The position numbers were made by a program, and so were the translations under genes. Below the pieces are notes generated by a model. The model had not been told where the DNA came from. It searched no databases and saw nothing but the letters and a program-made list of their open reading frames with translations. A stretch of 64,000 nt of DNA from Agrobacterium tumefaciens (GTDB lineage Bacteria > Pseudomonadota > Alphaproteobacteria > Rhizobiales > Rhizobiaceae): NCBI GenBank assembly GCA_025560025.1, contig CP048485.1:2108001-2172000 (forward strand), read 5' to 3'. Every line of letters starts with the position of its first letter. Position 1 is the first letter of the stretch. Positions 18,425-27,442 of the stretch are shown piece after piece.

Positions 18425-18595
18425 GATGCCGCTTACCCCCCTCTGCCCTGTCGGGCATCTCCCCCACAAGGAGGGAGATCGGCAAGACGCTCTACCTCCG
18501 CTTCATCCTCGTCCGTTGAGTTGGTCGAGACCTCGCGGCATATAGATCTCCCCCCTTGTGGGGGAGATGCCCGGCAGGGCAGAGGGGGGTGGGCC
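18425..18595. repeat. Long inverted repeat, family A, copy 3
   Basis: Arms match 3413-3596 and 13621-13789, but the central box reads CCCCCACAAG and its mirror CTTGTGGGGG. The substitution is therefore present in both arms. Confidence 0.85.
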
Positions 18596-18665
18596 ACACC
18601 CACCGGCACCAACTAACCCACCAATCACCCGACAAACGCAAAGACACCGCCGTAGCCATATAACG

Positions 18666-18691
18666 AAAAAGGGCGACCCGAGCCGCCCTTT
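18666..18691 (-). terminator. Terminator of the following minus-strand gene
   Basis: AAAGGGCG / CGCCCTTT stem followed by T's on the minus strand, 7 bases beyond the stop at 18698. Confidence 0.75.
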
Positions 18692-18697
18692 CAATCC

Positions 18698-21016
18698 TTA
18701 TTGACCGCCGGCAGCCGGCGTTGCAGCGGCCCATTCGCTGAGCGCCTTGTCGAAGGCGGCGATGCCGTCATTGCCCTTTTGCAGGGTCAGCAGTGCGCGC
18801 CGGCCGTTGCGATAGGAAACCGGAATATCGATCCAGTTGCGGCTCTTCAAAAGCTCCAGATTGGTCTTCATCGCATCCGGGAAGTCGTTGAGCGCGATCA
18901 TGTGGAAATCGTCGGTGATCTTGGCCGGAACCGCGATCAGGGCGTTGCCACGATCCTGCTCCGTGCTCTTCATCGCGATGCGCTGGACGCTGTCGATCGC
19001 ACCGCCCTCGAAGCCGGGCGAAACCGAGAAGACGATCTCGATCAGATGGCTTGCGGGCAGAGACGGGTCGGTGTTGCGCTTGAAGGTAATCAGCGCGCTG
19101 AGACCACGGCCGGGAACGGTGATCTGGCCCTGCACGGTCGGCGAAGGCTTGCCGTCCGCGTCGTTTTCCTGCTGCAACGACCAGGAAACGCTGCCCTGAA
19201 TGGCGGTCGGAACCGTCTGGCCCAGCACTTCCTCGTAAAGGAACATGCGGTCGCCGGTGGCGGCAGCGGCGGGCTGCTGCGCCGGCGGCGTGCCGGCAGG
19301 CGTTCCCGCGGGCGCGCCCGCAGTATTGGCCGGAGCCTCACCCGCAGGCGGCGGCGCGACGTTCTGTTCATAGACCGACTGGCCTTCCGCCGTCACCGGC
19401 TGGCCATTGGCGCCCGGAGCAGGCCCTTCGTCACGCTCTGTCCCGTCGGCCAGAAGCCGCTGGGTGAATTTCGTGCCGGTGACGGAACCGTCGTCGCCAT
19501 GTGGCTGCGCCTGGTGGTTGGTCGGATTTGTCGCGGGTTGCTGCCCGGTCGCCGGCGGCTGCTGGCCGGCCGGCGGCGTGGATGTCTGCGTCTGCGCCGT
19601 ATCGGGCGAAGGTGTCTGGGTTTCCCCGCCCTTCTGTGCCGATTGCACCAGGCCGCCAACCATGTCGTTCAGCGCGTCACGGTTTTGCCAGAGCGCATAA
19701 CCGCCACCGGCAAGAAGCCCGACACCGACAAGGGCAAGCACCAGCGACGCATAGTTGCGGCGCGGCTTCTTCTTGACCATGTAGGCCGGTGTTGTGGCCC
19801 CTGCGCCCAAAGCGGGCGTTTCATCCGCAGTCGCCCGGTTGGAGGAGGACGCGCCGTCGTAACCGATCAGCTCATCCAGATCGTCCCAGGGGGTGCGCTC
19901 CTTGTTTTCCTTGGCCGCGGCCCGGTCATCGAAGGGATCATTATCGGCGCGCGGCAGCGCCGGCGCGTCCTTCGCGGGAATGGCAATATCCGTGTCCTGG
20001 AAATAGGACGAGAAATCCTCGACGACGGCCGCTTTTTTCGGAGCCGTGTCTTCCGTCTGACGGGGTTCGGAAAAATCGCCCTGTCCGCCGAAAATGGGAT
20101 CGTGATCAATACCGGCACGATGGCCGGCATGCTCTTCCTCATTGCGCCTTTCAGGCTCGAAGCTCACATCCGGGGCCTGATAATGTTGCGCGGCATAACC
20201 GGCGACGACGGGACGTTCATCCCGCTCGTTGCGGACTTCGGAATAGTCCTCAGCGGCCGGGCGGACTTCCTCATCCTCGGCTTGATCAAGCTTGCGCCAA
20301 TCATCTTCGTCAACCGGCTGCGCCCAATGGGGCGGCACGGAATCGTCGGCATGGACAGGCGTTGTTTCAGGCGCGATATCGCGCTCGGCTTCCGGCTGAT
20401 AAGCCGGTTCCTCTTCCGCGCGGGTAAAATAGGTGCCGACCTCTTCATGGGAAACGGCAGCATGAGCCGGCGCCACATGAACGGGTTCCGGCGCGTCGTA
20501 AAGCTCTTCCGGCTCGCGCTCCGCGTAACGTTCCTCGTCATGCGAAGCAGCGGTGGAAACGGGCGTCTCGTGGAGAGGCTCTTCCTCACGGGCGGGTTCT
20601 TCATAAACCGGCTCGGGCTGCGCGGCCACAACCGGGGCAGGCTCTTCCTCAACCGGCTCGTACCGTTCCTCCTGCCGCTCAGCGGCATGGTCCGGTTCTG
20701 CGGCGTGGGCTGCGGGTTCGTCGGCAACATCCTGTTGATAATAGGATGTTGCCGTCTCTTCGGCCACCGGCTGGAGGGCGTCATCGTCCTCCAGCGCCGG
20801 AAGCGCCTCGGCATATTCGCTGTCCACCTCGGCAATGGCGGCGTCCAGCTTGGCGATCTGCCGGCGCAACAATTCTTCCGGCGGACGTGGCTTCATATTC
20901 TCGAGTTGGCGCACAACCGCACTGCGCGCCTTGTCGTAAACCTTCGCCCGGTTTTCGGGAGTATTGTTCGCCAAGCCATCCACGGCCTTGCGAATGACTG
21001 CTACAAAATCCGCCAT
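18698..21016 (-). CDS. Large single-pass membrane protein with acidic disordered N-terminal half
   Basis: 772 residues from the ATG at 21016; a GTG two codons upstream is possible. The N-terminal 70 residues form a helical module (FVAVIRKAVDGLANNTPENR, then ENMKPRPPEELLRRQIAKL). About 330 residues rich in Glu, Pro, Ala and His follow with short repeats of EEP/PEP type, probably disordered. KKKPRRNYASLVLALVGVGL begins a membrane segment near 415-440. A Pro/Gln/Thr-rich periplasmic linker leads to a folded C-terminal domain of about 190 residues (MFLYEEVLGQTVPTAIQGSV onward). Conserved in Rhizobiales, I think, but no function is known to me. It is 70 bases downstream of purA. Confidence 0.8.
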   Translation of the reverse strand: MADFVAVIRKAVDGLANNTPENRAKVYDKARSAVVRQLENMKPRPPEELLRRQIAKLDAAIAEVDSEYAEALPALEDDDALQPVAEETATSYYQQDVADEPAAHAAEPDHAAERQEERYEPVEEEPAPVVAAQPEPVYEEPAREEEPLHETPVSTAASHDEERYAEREPEELYDAPEPVHVAPAHAAVSHEEVGTYFTRAEEEPAYQPEAERDIAPETTPVHADDSVPPHWAQPVDEDDWRKLDQAEDEEVRPAAEDYSEVRNERDERPVVAGYAAQHYQAPDVSFEPERRNEEEHAGHRAGIDHDPIFGGQGDFSEPRQTEDTAPKKAAVVEDFSSYFQDTDIAIPAKDAPALPRADNDPFDDRAAAKENKERTPWDDLDELIGYDGASSSNRATADETPALGAGATTPAYMVKKKPRRNYASLVLALVGVGLLAGGGYALWQNRDALNDMVGGLVQSAQKGGETQTPSPDTAQTQTSTPPAGQQPPATGQQPATNPTNHQAQPHGDDGSVTGTKFTQRLLADGTERDEGPAPGANGQPVTAEGQSVYEQNVAPPPAGEAPANTAGAPAGTPAGTPPAQQPAAAATGDRMFLYEEVLGQTVPTAIQGSVSWSLQQENDADGKPSPTVQGQITVPGRGLSALITFKRNTDPSLPASHLIEIVFSVSPGFEGGAIDSVQRIAMKSTEQDRGNALIAVPAKITDDFHMIALNDFPDAMKTNLELLKSRNWIDIPVSYRNGRRALLTLQKGNDGIAAFDKALSEWAAATPAAGGQ

Positions 21017-21086
21017 AAGCACTTTCTCGTCGTGACCGGCGACGTACCGGCCCGATATGGTTTATGAATCTAGATCGCCGAGGACA

Positions 21087-22385
21087 TTAATCCTCAAACG
21101 GATCAGTCACAAGTATGGTGTCGTCACGCTCCGGACTTGTCGACAGAAGCGCGACAGGCGCCCCGATCAATTCCTCGACCTGACGGACATATTTGATTGC
21201 CTGAGCAGGCAAATCCGCCCATTTTCGGGCACCGACGGTGGATTCTTTCCAGCCTTCCAGTGTGACGTAGATCGGCTCGACCCGCGCCTGCGCGCCCTGG
21301 CTTGCCGGAAGATGGTCGATTTCCTGCCCGTCAAGCTTGTAGCCGACGCAGATTTTCAGTTCGTCGAGACCGTCAAGAACGTCGAGCTTGGTGAGCGCAA
21401 TGCCGGTGATGCCATTGGTGGCGACCGACTGGCGCACCAGTGCCGCATCAAACCAGCCGCAACGGCGCTTGCGGCCGGTGACGGTGCCGAATTCATGACC
21501 CTTTTCGCCCAGGAACTGGCCGATCTCGTCATTCAGCTCGGTCGGGAACGGACCTTCGCCGACGCGGGTGGTGTAAGCCTTGGTGATGCCGAGAATATAA
21601 CCCAGCGAACCCGGACCCATGCCCGAACCGGCAGCGGCCTGGCCGGCGACCGTGTTGGACGAGGTCACATAGGGATAAGTGCCGTGGTCGATATCGAGCA
21701 GCGAGCCCTGCGCACCTTCGAACAGGATGCGCGCACCGGCGCGGCGCTTCTTGTCGAGCAGCAGCCAGACGGTTTCGCTGAAGGGCAGGATGCGCTCGGC
21801 AATCGAGCCCAGCTCTTCCATGATCGTCTCATGCGAGACTTCGGCCGCGCCGAAACCGCGGCGAAGCGCATTATGATGCGTCAGGATGCGATCAACCTTG
21901 ACCGAAAGCGCTTCCATGTCGGCGAGATCCATCACACGGATGGCGCGACGACCGACCTTGTCTTCGTAAGCCGGGCCGATGCCGCGACGCGTGGTGCCGA
22001 TCTTGGTGCCGCTGTTGGAGGCAGCGTCTTCGCGCATACCGTCCAGCTCGCGGTGGAGCGAAAGAATGAGCGTGGCATTATCGGCAATACGCAGGTTTTC
22101 CGGCGTGACCTTGACGCCCTGAACTTCCAGACGGCCGATTTCGGCGATCAGCGCATGCGGATCGACCACGACGCCATTGCCGATGACGGCGAGCTTGCCG
22201 GGACGCACAACGCCGGACGGCAGAAGCGAAAGCTTGTAGCTGACACCGTCGATGACAAGCGTATGGCCGGCATTATGGCCGCCCTGATACCGCACGACGA
22301 CATCTGCCCGCTCGGACAGCCAGTCGACAATCTTGCCTTTGCCTTCGTCGCCCCACTGCGAGCCGACCACCACAACATTCGTCAT
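21087..22385 (-). CDS. purA: Adenylosuccinate synthetase PurA
   Basis: Joins IMP and aspartate using GTP, the first committed step to AMP. It has 432 residues, the normal size. The N terminus carries the P-loop-like [18 protein letters not shown] with catalytic Asp14 (DEGKGK), then [10 protein letters not shown] with the catalytic His. Later come [40 protein letters not shown] and [11 protein letters not shown]. The start is directly followed by [12 protein letters not shown]. Stand-alone minus-strand gene with an ordinary promoter region shared with the divergent DMT gene. Confidence 0.98.
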   Translation of the reverse strand: MTNVVVVGSQWGDEGKGKIVDWLSERADVVVRYQGGHNAGHTLVIDGVSYKLSLLPSGVVRPGKLAVIGNGVVVDPHALIAEIGRLEVQGVKVTPENLRIADNATLILSLHRELDGMREDAASNSGTKIGTTRRGIGPAYEDKVGRRAIRVMDLADMEALSVKVDRILTHHNALRRGFGAAEVSHETIMEELGSIAERILPFSETVWLLLDKKRRAGARILFEGAQGSLLDIDHGTYPYVTSSNTVAGQAAAGSGMGPGSLGYILGITKAYTTRVGEGPFPTELNDEIGQFLGEKGHEFGTVTGRKRRCGWFDAALVRQSVATNGITGIALTKLDVLDGLDELKICVGYKLDGQEIDHLPASQGAQARVEPIYVTLEGWKESTVGARKWADLPAQAIKYVRQVEELIGAPVALLSTSPERDDTILVTDPFED

Positions 22386-22624
22386 TTCTTGCTTTCCTGC
22401 TCATGGCGCTCGCGCGCCCGATAACCCGATGGGAAACCCAAACCCGCGAATGTATACTGTGTTGTTTTACGGAAAGCGACCCTGTTTCTTATGGTGAATT
22501 TTGCTTTTTCCGTGACAAAACACCGAATTCCGCATTATCTCGCCCCGTGGGGGGACAAGCGCAAGCGCAAGGCCCCGTTCACCCGCCTTCATTTTCCCGC
22601 CCCTTGAAGAAGCGAAACATCAGC

Positions 22625-23512
22625 GTGCCTTCGAAAGCCTACATCGCCCTCATCATCGCCACGCTCTGCTGGGGCGGCAACACCGTTGCCGGAAAGCTGG
22701 CCGTCGGCCACATCAGCCCCATGGCCTTCACCTTCCTGCGCTGGGTTTTGGCCGTCGCCATCATCTTCGCCATTTCCGTGCCGCAGCTGATCAGGGACTG
22801 GCCGGTGGTGAAAAAGCGCCTGCCCTATTTCTTCGTGCTCGGCAGCGTTGGTTACACCGCCTTCAACGTCTTTCTCTACACGGCCCTGCAACACACCTCC
22901 GCCATCAATGCCGCCGTCATCCAGGCCGGCATTCCCATGGTCATCTTCGTGCTGAACTTCATCCTGTTCCGCACCCGCGTGCTGTTCGGCCAGATCGCCG
23001 GTTTCTGCCTCACCATCGCCGGTGTAGCGCTTCTCGCCTCCCATGGCGATCCGGTTTCGCTACTGCAGCTGGAAATGAACGCCGGCGACGCCATCATGCT
23101 TCTGGCCGTGCTGGTCTATGCCATCTACACCGTCATCCTGCGCTGGAAACCCGCCGTCGACTGGCGCACGCTGATGGCGATACCCGCCTTTTTCGCGCTC
23201 CTCACCTCGGTGCCGCTGGTCTTCTGGGAAATGTCGCGAAACAGCGTTGTCTGGCCGGATCAGAAGGGCTGGGTGCTGGTGGTCTATGCCGCCATTTTTG
23301 CGTCGCTCATCGCGCAGATCCTGTACATCAAGGGCGTGGAACAGATCGGCGCCAACCGCGCCGGCCTCTTCATCAACCTCGTGCCCGTTTTCGGCACGCT
23401 TTTGTCCGTTGTGGTGCTCAGCGAAACCCTGCACACCTACCAGATCGCAGCGCTGGTCATGGCGCTGGCGGGCATTGCCGTTGCCGAACGAAAAAAATCG
23501 CCGGCTCCCTGA
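22625..23512 (+). CDS. DMT superfamily (EamA) exporter
   Basis: 295 residues from the GTG at 22625; earlier in-frame codons lack membrane sequence and a ribosome-binding site. Ten hydrophobic segments in two EamA repeats: repeat 1 from YIALIIATLCWGGNTVAGKL, repeat 2 from AGDAIMLLAVLVYAIYTVIL. It ends LVMALAGIAVAE. The family exports amino acids, metabolites or drugs; the substrate is unknown. It converges on the cysteine-protease-like gene. Confidence 0.88.
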   Translation: MPSKAYIALIIATLCWGGNTVAGKLAVGHISPMAFTFLRWVLAVAIIFAISVPQLIRDWPVVKKRLPYFFVLGSVGYTAFNVFLYTALQHTSAINAAVIQAGIPMVIFVLNFILFRTRVLFGQIAGFCLTIAGVALLASHGDPVSLLQLEMNAGDAIMLLAVLVYAIYTVILRWKPAVDWRTLMAIPAFFALLTSVPLVFWEMSRNSVVWPDQKGWVLVVYAAIFASLIAQILYIKGVEQIGANRAGLFINLVPVFGTLLSVVVLSETLHTYQIAALVMALAGIAVAERKKSPAP

Positions 23513-23538
23513 TCCCACAAAGGATCAGGAGAAACCGG
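23501..23538. terminator. Hairpin between convergent genes
   Basis: CCGGC and CTGATCC pair with GGATCAG and GCCGG in a bulged hairpin overlapping the end of the DMT gene. There is no T run on the plus strand. Confidence 0.45.
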
Positions 23539-23567
23539 CGCAGTCTGGCAGGCATGAAAAGATGGGC

Positions 23568-24101
23568 TTAAAGCGCGGTTTCGCGCTCAGCCGGAGAAAA
23601 GACGGCGTTGCCAAGCACGATATCGCCCTTGTCGGTGGTGACGATCAGCACTTTTTCGAGCGATCCGTCATCATTCAGGGCGAAGGCAAGGCGCAGCGCT
23701 GCGGAAGACCAGCCGGCACCGGCAAGGGCCGTGCGCTTGATGGCGGCGCAATCGCCACAATCCTCAGCGCTCAGCGACGGCGTTGCCGGGACACCGGCTC
23801 CGAAACCGGAGAAATAATCATCAAGCGCGCCCATGGTGGCGTTTACATCGCGGTTGACGCGCAGCAGTTCTTCACGGCGCTCGCCGGTCAGCGGCGCGGC
23901 GATCGTCGACACACATTGGCCGGCGGAAAGAACGCAGCCATCAAAACCGCCCGGAGCCGAAACACCGATCTGCGTCACCGCGCTCTTCTCGACAGCGGCA
24001 AAACCACGGGCAAAACCGGCGGCACCGGCCGCATCGGCATGGGTGGACATGGAAGCAATGGCAATTCCGCAGATGGCGGCAGCAATAATCTTCTTCAGCA
24101 T
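23568..24101 (-). CDS. Transglutaminase-like cysteine protease (BTLCP) family, degenerate active site
   Basis: 177 residues from the ATG at 24101. A signal peptide (LKKIIAAAICGIAIASMSTH) predicts a periplasmic protein. It resembles bacterial transglutaminase-like cysteine peptidases (DUF920/PF06035, relatives of LapG). The catalytic Cys is kept as C115 in AEDCGDCAAIKR. Where the family has HxVL and LDN, this protein reads EKVL (Glu149) and LGN (Gly164), so the His and Asp of the triad appear to be missing. It is therefore probably inactive or altered. Two further Cys pairs (56/63, 115/118) could form disulfides. Family placement is by motif memory. Confidence 0.65.
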   Translation of the reverse strand: MLKKIIAAAICGIAIASMSTHADAAGAAGFARGFAAVEKSAVTQIGVSAPGGFDGCVLSAGQCVSTIAAPLTGERREELLRVNRDVNATMGALDDYFSGFGAGVPATPSLSAEDCGDCAAIKRTALAGAGWSSAALRLAFALNDDGSLEKVLIVTTDKGDIVLGNAVFSPAERETAL

Positions 24102-24781
24102 TTCATACCCCGTTTGGCGATCCGCCGGCTTGTGCCGGTCTCGATTTCTGTTTTGTGGAGCCCCTGTCTGCGCAGGATGTCCGCTCCTTGTCTGTGATCC
24201 CACAATGGCACAGCACTGTTTTCAGCCGCTTTAAGCCGATTGCTACAATTTTATCTGTTTTCATTTTTGTACAGCGGACGCTTTTTTTTCGAATATGCGC
24301 CGATATCACCGCGCCGAATTCCGGCGCAGCGTTGAGAGACGATAAATGGGCCGCATCGCTGCGGGGGTATCAAAGGGTAGTGCAGGGTCTTGCAGACGAT
24401 GCGGCCCCGGTTTCAACATATGATCCGCCCGCCAAACCGGTTCCTGTTTGGAGGATGGACATATGCCGGCCGCCTTGACCGTGACATTGGGAAACTCCCC
24501 GGTTTCGGCTGCCTGCCCCACCCACCTTGCGCCGCGCGCACGCTCGATGACCGGGATGGAGCGAGTGTAGCGGACCCGGCTGGGCCGGGGACGCGCGGGG
24601 ATAAATGCATTTCAAAAAAGGCGCGCAGGAGAGGCGCGGCACACGCTTTCGCCCCATCCCGGACACAGGAATTTTCAGCGGGTTAACAAGCCCTTGATCG
24701 GCGGCATTTGAATTAACCTTGTCTTAAAACCCGACGTTAATGGTTAGCAATTTAAGAATAGCGGAACGAAAGGGTTCCGTT
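24102..24781. other. 680-base gene-poor spacer with a strong stem
   Basis: No convincing protein gene. An 11-bp inverted repeat GGGCCGCATCG (24348-24358) and CGATGCGGCCC (24397-24407) encloses 38 bases, which would fold into a stable stem in RNA. The left 200 bases are T-rich and probably hold the promoter of the cysteine-protease-like gene. The last 80 bases should hold the promoter of the lipoprotein gene. A small RNA is possible but unproven. Confidence 0.35.
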
Positions 24782-25366
24782 ATGCGTGGCGTATTTGCCG
24801 TAGTTTTTCTGATGCTCGTTCTGGCTGGTTGTGCCACCGCACCGTCACAGGTCACCAATGCCTGTGCGATTTTCGAGCAGCGGAACGGCATCTTCAACAA
24901 CTGGCGGCGCGATGCGAAAGCGGCCGAGCGCGAGTTCGGCGTGCCCGTGCCTGTCATGATGGCGACGATCTATACCGAATCCGCCTTCCGCCCCTATGCG
25001 CGGCCGCCGCGCACCAAGCTTCTCGGCTTCATTCCGTGGAAACGCCAGTCCACCGCTTACGGTTATGCTCAGGCGCTGGACGGCACATGGGGTGTTTACC
25101 AGCGCGAAACCGGCCGCTGGTCGGCAAGCCGCACCGATTTCACCGATGCGATTCATTTCGTCGGCTGGTATCACGCCAAGAGCCGCCGCGAAAACGGCAT
25201 TTCACTGAACGACCCCTATAATCTCTACCTCGCTTATTATTCCGGCCATGCCGGTTACGCGAAGGGCAGCTGGCGCAACAATTCCGGCGTCCAGAGGGCC
25301 GCCCGCCGCTCCGCCAACATGGCGCTGCGTTACGAGGCACAGTTGCAGCAATGCGGATATCGCTGA
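24782..25366 (+). CDS. Lysozyme-fold (SLT-like) lipoprotein
   Basis: 194 residues from the ATG at 24782, with GAAAGGG upstream. Lipoprotein signal peptide RGVFAVVFLMLVLAGC, with lipobox LAGC. The mature part has a lysozyme-like core: VPVPVMMATIYTESAFRPYA supplies the candidate catalytic Glu, then STAYGYAQALDGTWGVYQ and YLAYYSGHAGYAKGSW. This suggests a lipid-anchored peptidoglycan lytic transglycosylase of a group seen across Rhizobiales. Single gene. Confidence 0.82.
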   Translation: MRGVFAVVFLMLVLAGCATAPSQVTNACAIFEQRNGIFNNWRRDAKAAEREFGVPVPVMMATIYTESAFRPYARPPRTKLLGFIPWKRQSTAYGYAQALDGTWGVYQRETGRWSASRTDFTDAIHFVGWYHAKSRRENGISLNDPYNLYLAYYSGHAGYAKGSWRNNSGVQRAARRSANMALRYEAQLQQCGYR

Positions 25367-25417
25367 GGCTGTCGCGGGGAGAGCCTCGTCTCAGCAACGC
25401 ACCCAGACCTTGCCGAG

Positions 25418-25490
25418 GTCATCCTCGGGCTTGACCCGAGGATCCACAGCCCGCTGAACGATGGATCCTCGGGTCTAGCCCGAGGATGAC
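25418..25490. repeat. Palindromic repeat, GTCAT-CTTGA family, two arms
   Basis: Arm GTCATCCTCGGGCTTGACCC continues to GAGGAT and is mirrored by ATCCTCGGGTCTAGCCC then GAGGATGAC. About 24 bases lie between the arms. It is a short version of the elements at 28592, 44101 and 60864. Confidence 0.8.
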
Positions 25491-25577
25491 GTCGAGTTTG
25501 ATGGGCTCTTTGTCAACACTCCAAGACGGGCCGCGACAGTCCCACCACACACTGAACGCCGGCAAAGGCGGCACGGT

Positions 25578-26192
25578 TTATTTCCCATAAGCCGCCAGAA
25601 ACCCCCTGACCGCATCGATCTCGCCCGAGCGGATTTCATGCCCGCCCGGATGCCACACGGTTTCCACCGTGCCGCCCTGCGCCTGAAGGCTCGTTTCCAG
25701 CGCCTTCGTCAGCGGCACCGGGCAGATCGGATCGCGCTCACCCGCCGTGATAAGCACCCGGCGCGTTGAATTGGCGGGGGAGATCTTCGGCTCGAACGGG
25801 ATGAGCGGATGCATCAGCACCGCGGCATCGAAAAGCTCGGGCTGTTCGATCAGCACATTGGCGAGAATATTCGCACCATTGGAAAAGCCGAGACCGATGA
25901 TCGGGCCGGCCTGATAATGGTCCCGGTTCGCCCTGATGAAATCCGCCATCTTGCCGGTTGCCCGTTGAAGGTCGGCCATGTCGTAGACGCCCTCGCCCGT
26001 ACGCCGGAAAAACCGCGCCGCGCCATGTTCGGAAACATCGCCAACGGGCGAGAGAATGGTAGCCTCAGGCAGCAGGCGGGAGCCGAAATCGAAAAACTGG
26101 TTCTCATCGCCGCCGGTGCCGTGCAGCAAAACGAAAAGCGGAGCACCGGCAGAACCGGCGCGGGATTTGTGGAAATAGCTGTCCTTGGTCAT
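25578..26192 (-). CDS. Phospholipase/carboxylesterase family hydrolase (MhqD-like)
   Basis: 204 residues from the ATG at 26192, which has AAAGGA upstream. Alpha/beta-hydrolase with oxyanion strand LFVLLHGTGGDENQFFDF, nucleophile Ser in GLGFSNGANI, Asp in AGERDPICPV and His in WHPGGHEI, a complete triad. In Bacillus, MhqD and the dioxygenase MhqO are coinduced by hydroquinones and azo dyes. Here the MhqO-like gene lies directly upstream on the same strand, so a two-gene detoxification unit is likely. Confidence 0.85.
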   Translation of the reverse strand: MTKDSYFHKSRAGSAGAPLFVLLHGTGGDENQFFDFGSRLLPEATILSPVGDVSEHGAARFFRRTGEGVYDMADLQRATGKMADFIRANRDHYQAGPIIGLGFSNGANILANVLIEQPELFDAAVLMHPLIPFEPKISPANSTRRVLITAGERDPICPVPLTKALETSLQAQGGTVETVWHPGGHEIRSGEIDAVRGFLAAYGK

Positions 26193-26286
26193 GGAAGAAT
26201 CCTTTCTGGAAGGAAGATGGTCAAAGGCTTCCGCAAGGCCTCTTCGGCCAAGCGGAGCAATCATATGGAGTGAGGGGCTTCCGCTG

Positions 26287-26315
26287 GTTTCTTCTCCCCG
26301 CCGGGGAGAAGAAAC
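26287..26315. repeat. Solo hairpin derived from family B repeat ends
   Basis: GTTTCTTCTCCCCG and CGGGGAGAAGAAAC form a perfect 14-bp palindrome with a one-base centre. The sequences are the two terminal boxes of the family B elements joined together without the middle. It lies between the mhqO-like and mhqD-like genes. Confidence 0.8.
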
Positions 26316-26333
26316 GTGGCCAAGCCCGGATGA

Positions 26334-27278
26334 TCAAACCGCCTTCTCATCCCCCAGCGGCTCCAGCTGCTTTTCCAGCACGGAGCGCAGATGCGCATGC
26401 TGGGTCGGCAGCTTCAGCGCTTCGCCGAGATGGGCGGTGTCCTCGTCCCGGTCGAAACCGGGCTCGTTGGTCGCCACCTCGAACAGCACGCCGCCCGGCG
26501 TGCGGAAATAGATCGCCCAGAAATAATCGCGGTCGATCACCGGCGTCACCTGATAGCCCGTATCCATCAGCGCCTTGCGCACTTCTAGCTGCTTTTCACG
26601 GTTTTCGACCGCAAAGGCGATGTGGTGCACGGACCCCGCACCCAGGCGTGCGCCGGAAATATTCGGCATGGTTTCGATGTCGATAAAGTCAGCACCGTTG
26701 CCGCCGGGAATACCGAGGCGCAGAACGCCGTGCTGACGATCCACTTCCTGATAGCCCATGAATTTCAAAAGCTCGGCCGTTGCTCCTTCATCGCGAAGTC
26801 GCAGCGAGGCCCCCTGAAAACCATGGATCGCCTGATCCGCACCGACGCCATTGCCGATCCATTGCGCACGGCTGTCGTCCCTGACTTCGACCAGCGCAAA
26901 ACCGTCTCCATCCGGGCCGGCAAAATGCAGGCGCTTGTCGCCGAAGGCCTCATCGGCCTTCAGGCCATCCACGCCGGCCTTCGAAAGACGCTCCTGCCAG
27001 TAGCCGAGCGATCCTTCCGGGACGGAAAACAGCGTGGTGCCCACTTCACCGGTGCCGGGACGGCCACGGGCGATGTGCGGGAACGGGAAATAGGTCATGA
27101 CGGAGCCGGGCGTGCCGAGCTCATCGCCATAATAAAGATGATAGACGTCAGGCGCGTCGAAATTGACGGTCTTCTTCACCCGGCGCAGCCCGAGCGTATC
27201 GGTGAAGAAGCCATTGTTCTGCCTTGCGCTCGCCGCCATGGAGGTGACGTGGTGCAGGCCCTTGATCTGGTTCAGCAT
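26334..27278 (-). CDS. Ring-cleaving dioxygenase, VOC superfamily (MhqO-like)
   Basis: 314 residues from the ATG at 27278 (AAGGGG upstream). Two VOC halves: first LNQIKGLHHVTSMAASARQN with metal-ligand His, second GAGSVHHIAFAVENREKQLE. GVLFEVATNEPGFDRDED is the hallmark C-terminal stretch with the Glu ligand. Members of this group are extradiol-type dioxygenases tied to hydroquinone/quinone resistance. It is upstream of the MhqD-like hydrolase with a 141-base spacer holding a palindrome. The inducing regulator (MarR type in Bacillus) is not adjacent. Confidence 0.87.
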   Translation of the reverse strand: MLNQIKGLHHVTSMAASARQNNGFFTDTLGLRRVKKTVNFDAPDVYHLYYGDELGTPGSVMTYFPFPHIARGRPGTGEVGTTLFSVPEGSLGYWQERLSKAGVDGLKADEAFGDKRLHFAGPDGDGFALVEVRDDSRAQWIGNGVGADQAIHGFQGASLRLRDEGATAELLKFMGYQEVDRQHGVLRLGIPGGNGADFIDIETMPNISGARLGAGSVHHIAFAVENREKQLEVRKALMDTGYQVTPVIDRDYFWAIYFRTPGGVLFEVATNEPGFDRDEDTAHLGEALKLPTQHAHLRSVLEKQLEPLGDEKAV

Positions 27279-27442
27279 GGTAAACCCCTTTTCGCACTGG
27301 CAGGCCTCGCAATCGGGCCCGCCCTGTTCATGGCGTAAAGATGGGGTAAGAGGCGCGGCACGCATAGACCGGCAACAGGAACGGATTGTTCCCGATTGGT
27401 GAACGATCAAACCTACTGTTCAACCAAGCCTAAAGGCACGTC

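Noticed and set aside
3413..18595. Family A repeats as a CRISPR array
   Set aside because: They are three inverted repeats kilobases apart with no regular spacing or cas genes.
18701..21067. 788-codon open frame on the plus strand
   Set aside because: It is a mirror of the acidic membrane protein. The Arg/Gly/Leu-rich translation has no domain, and the minus-strand gene has a membrane segment, linker and terminator.
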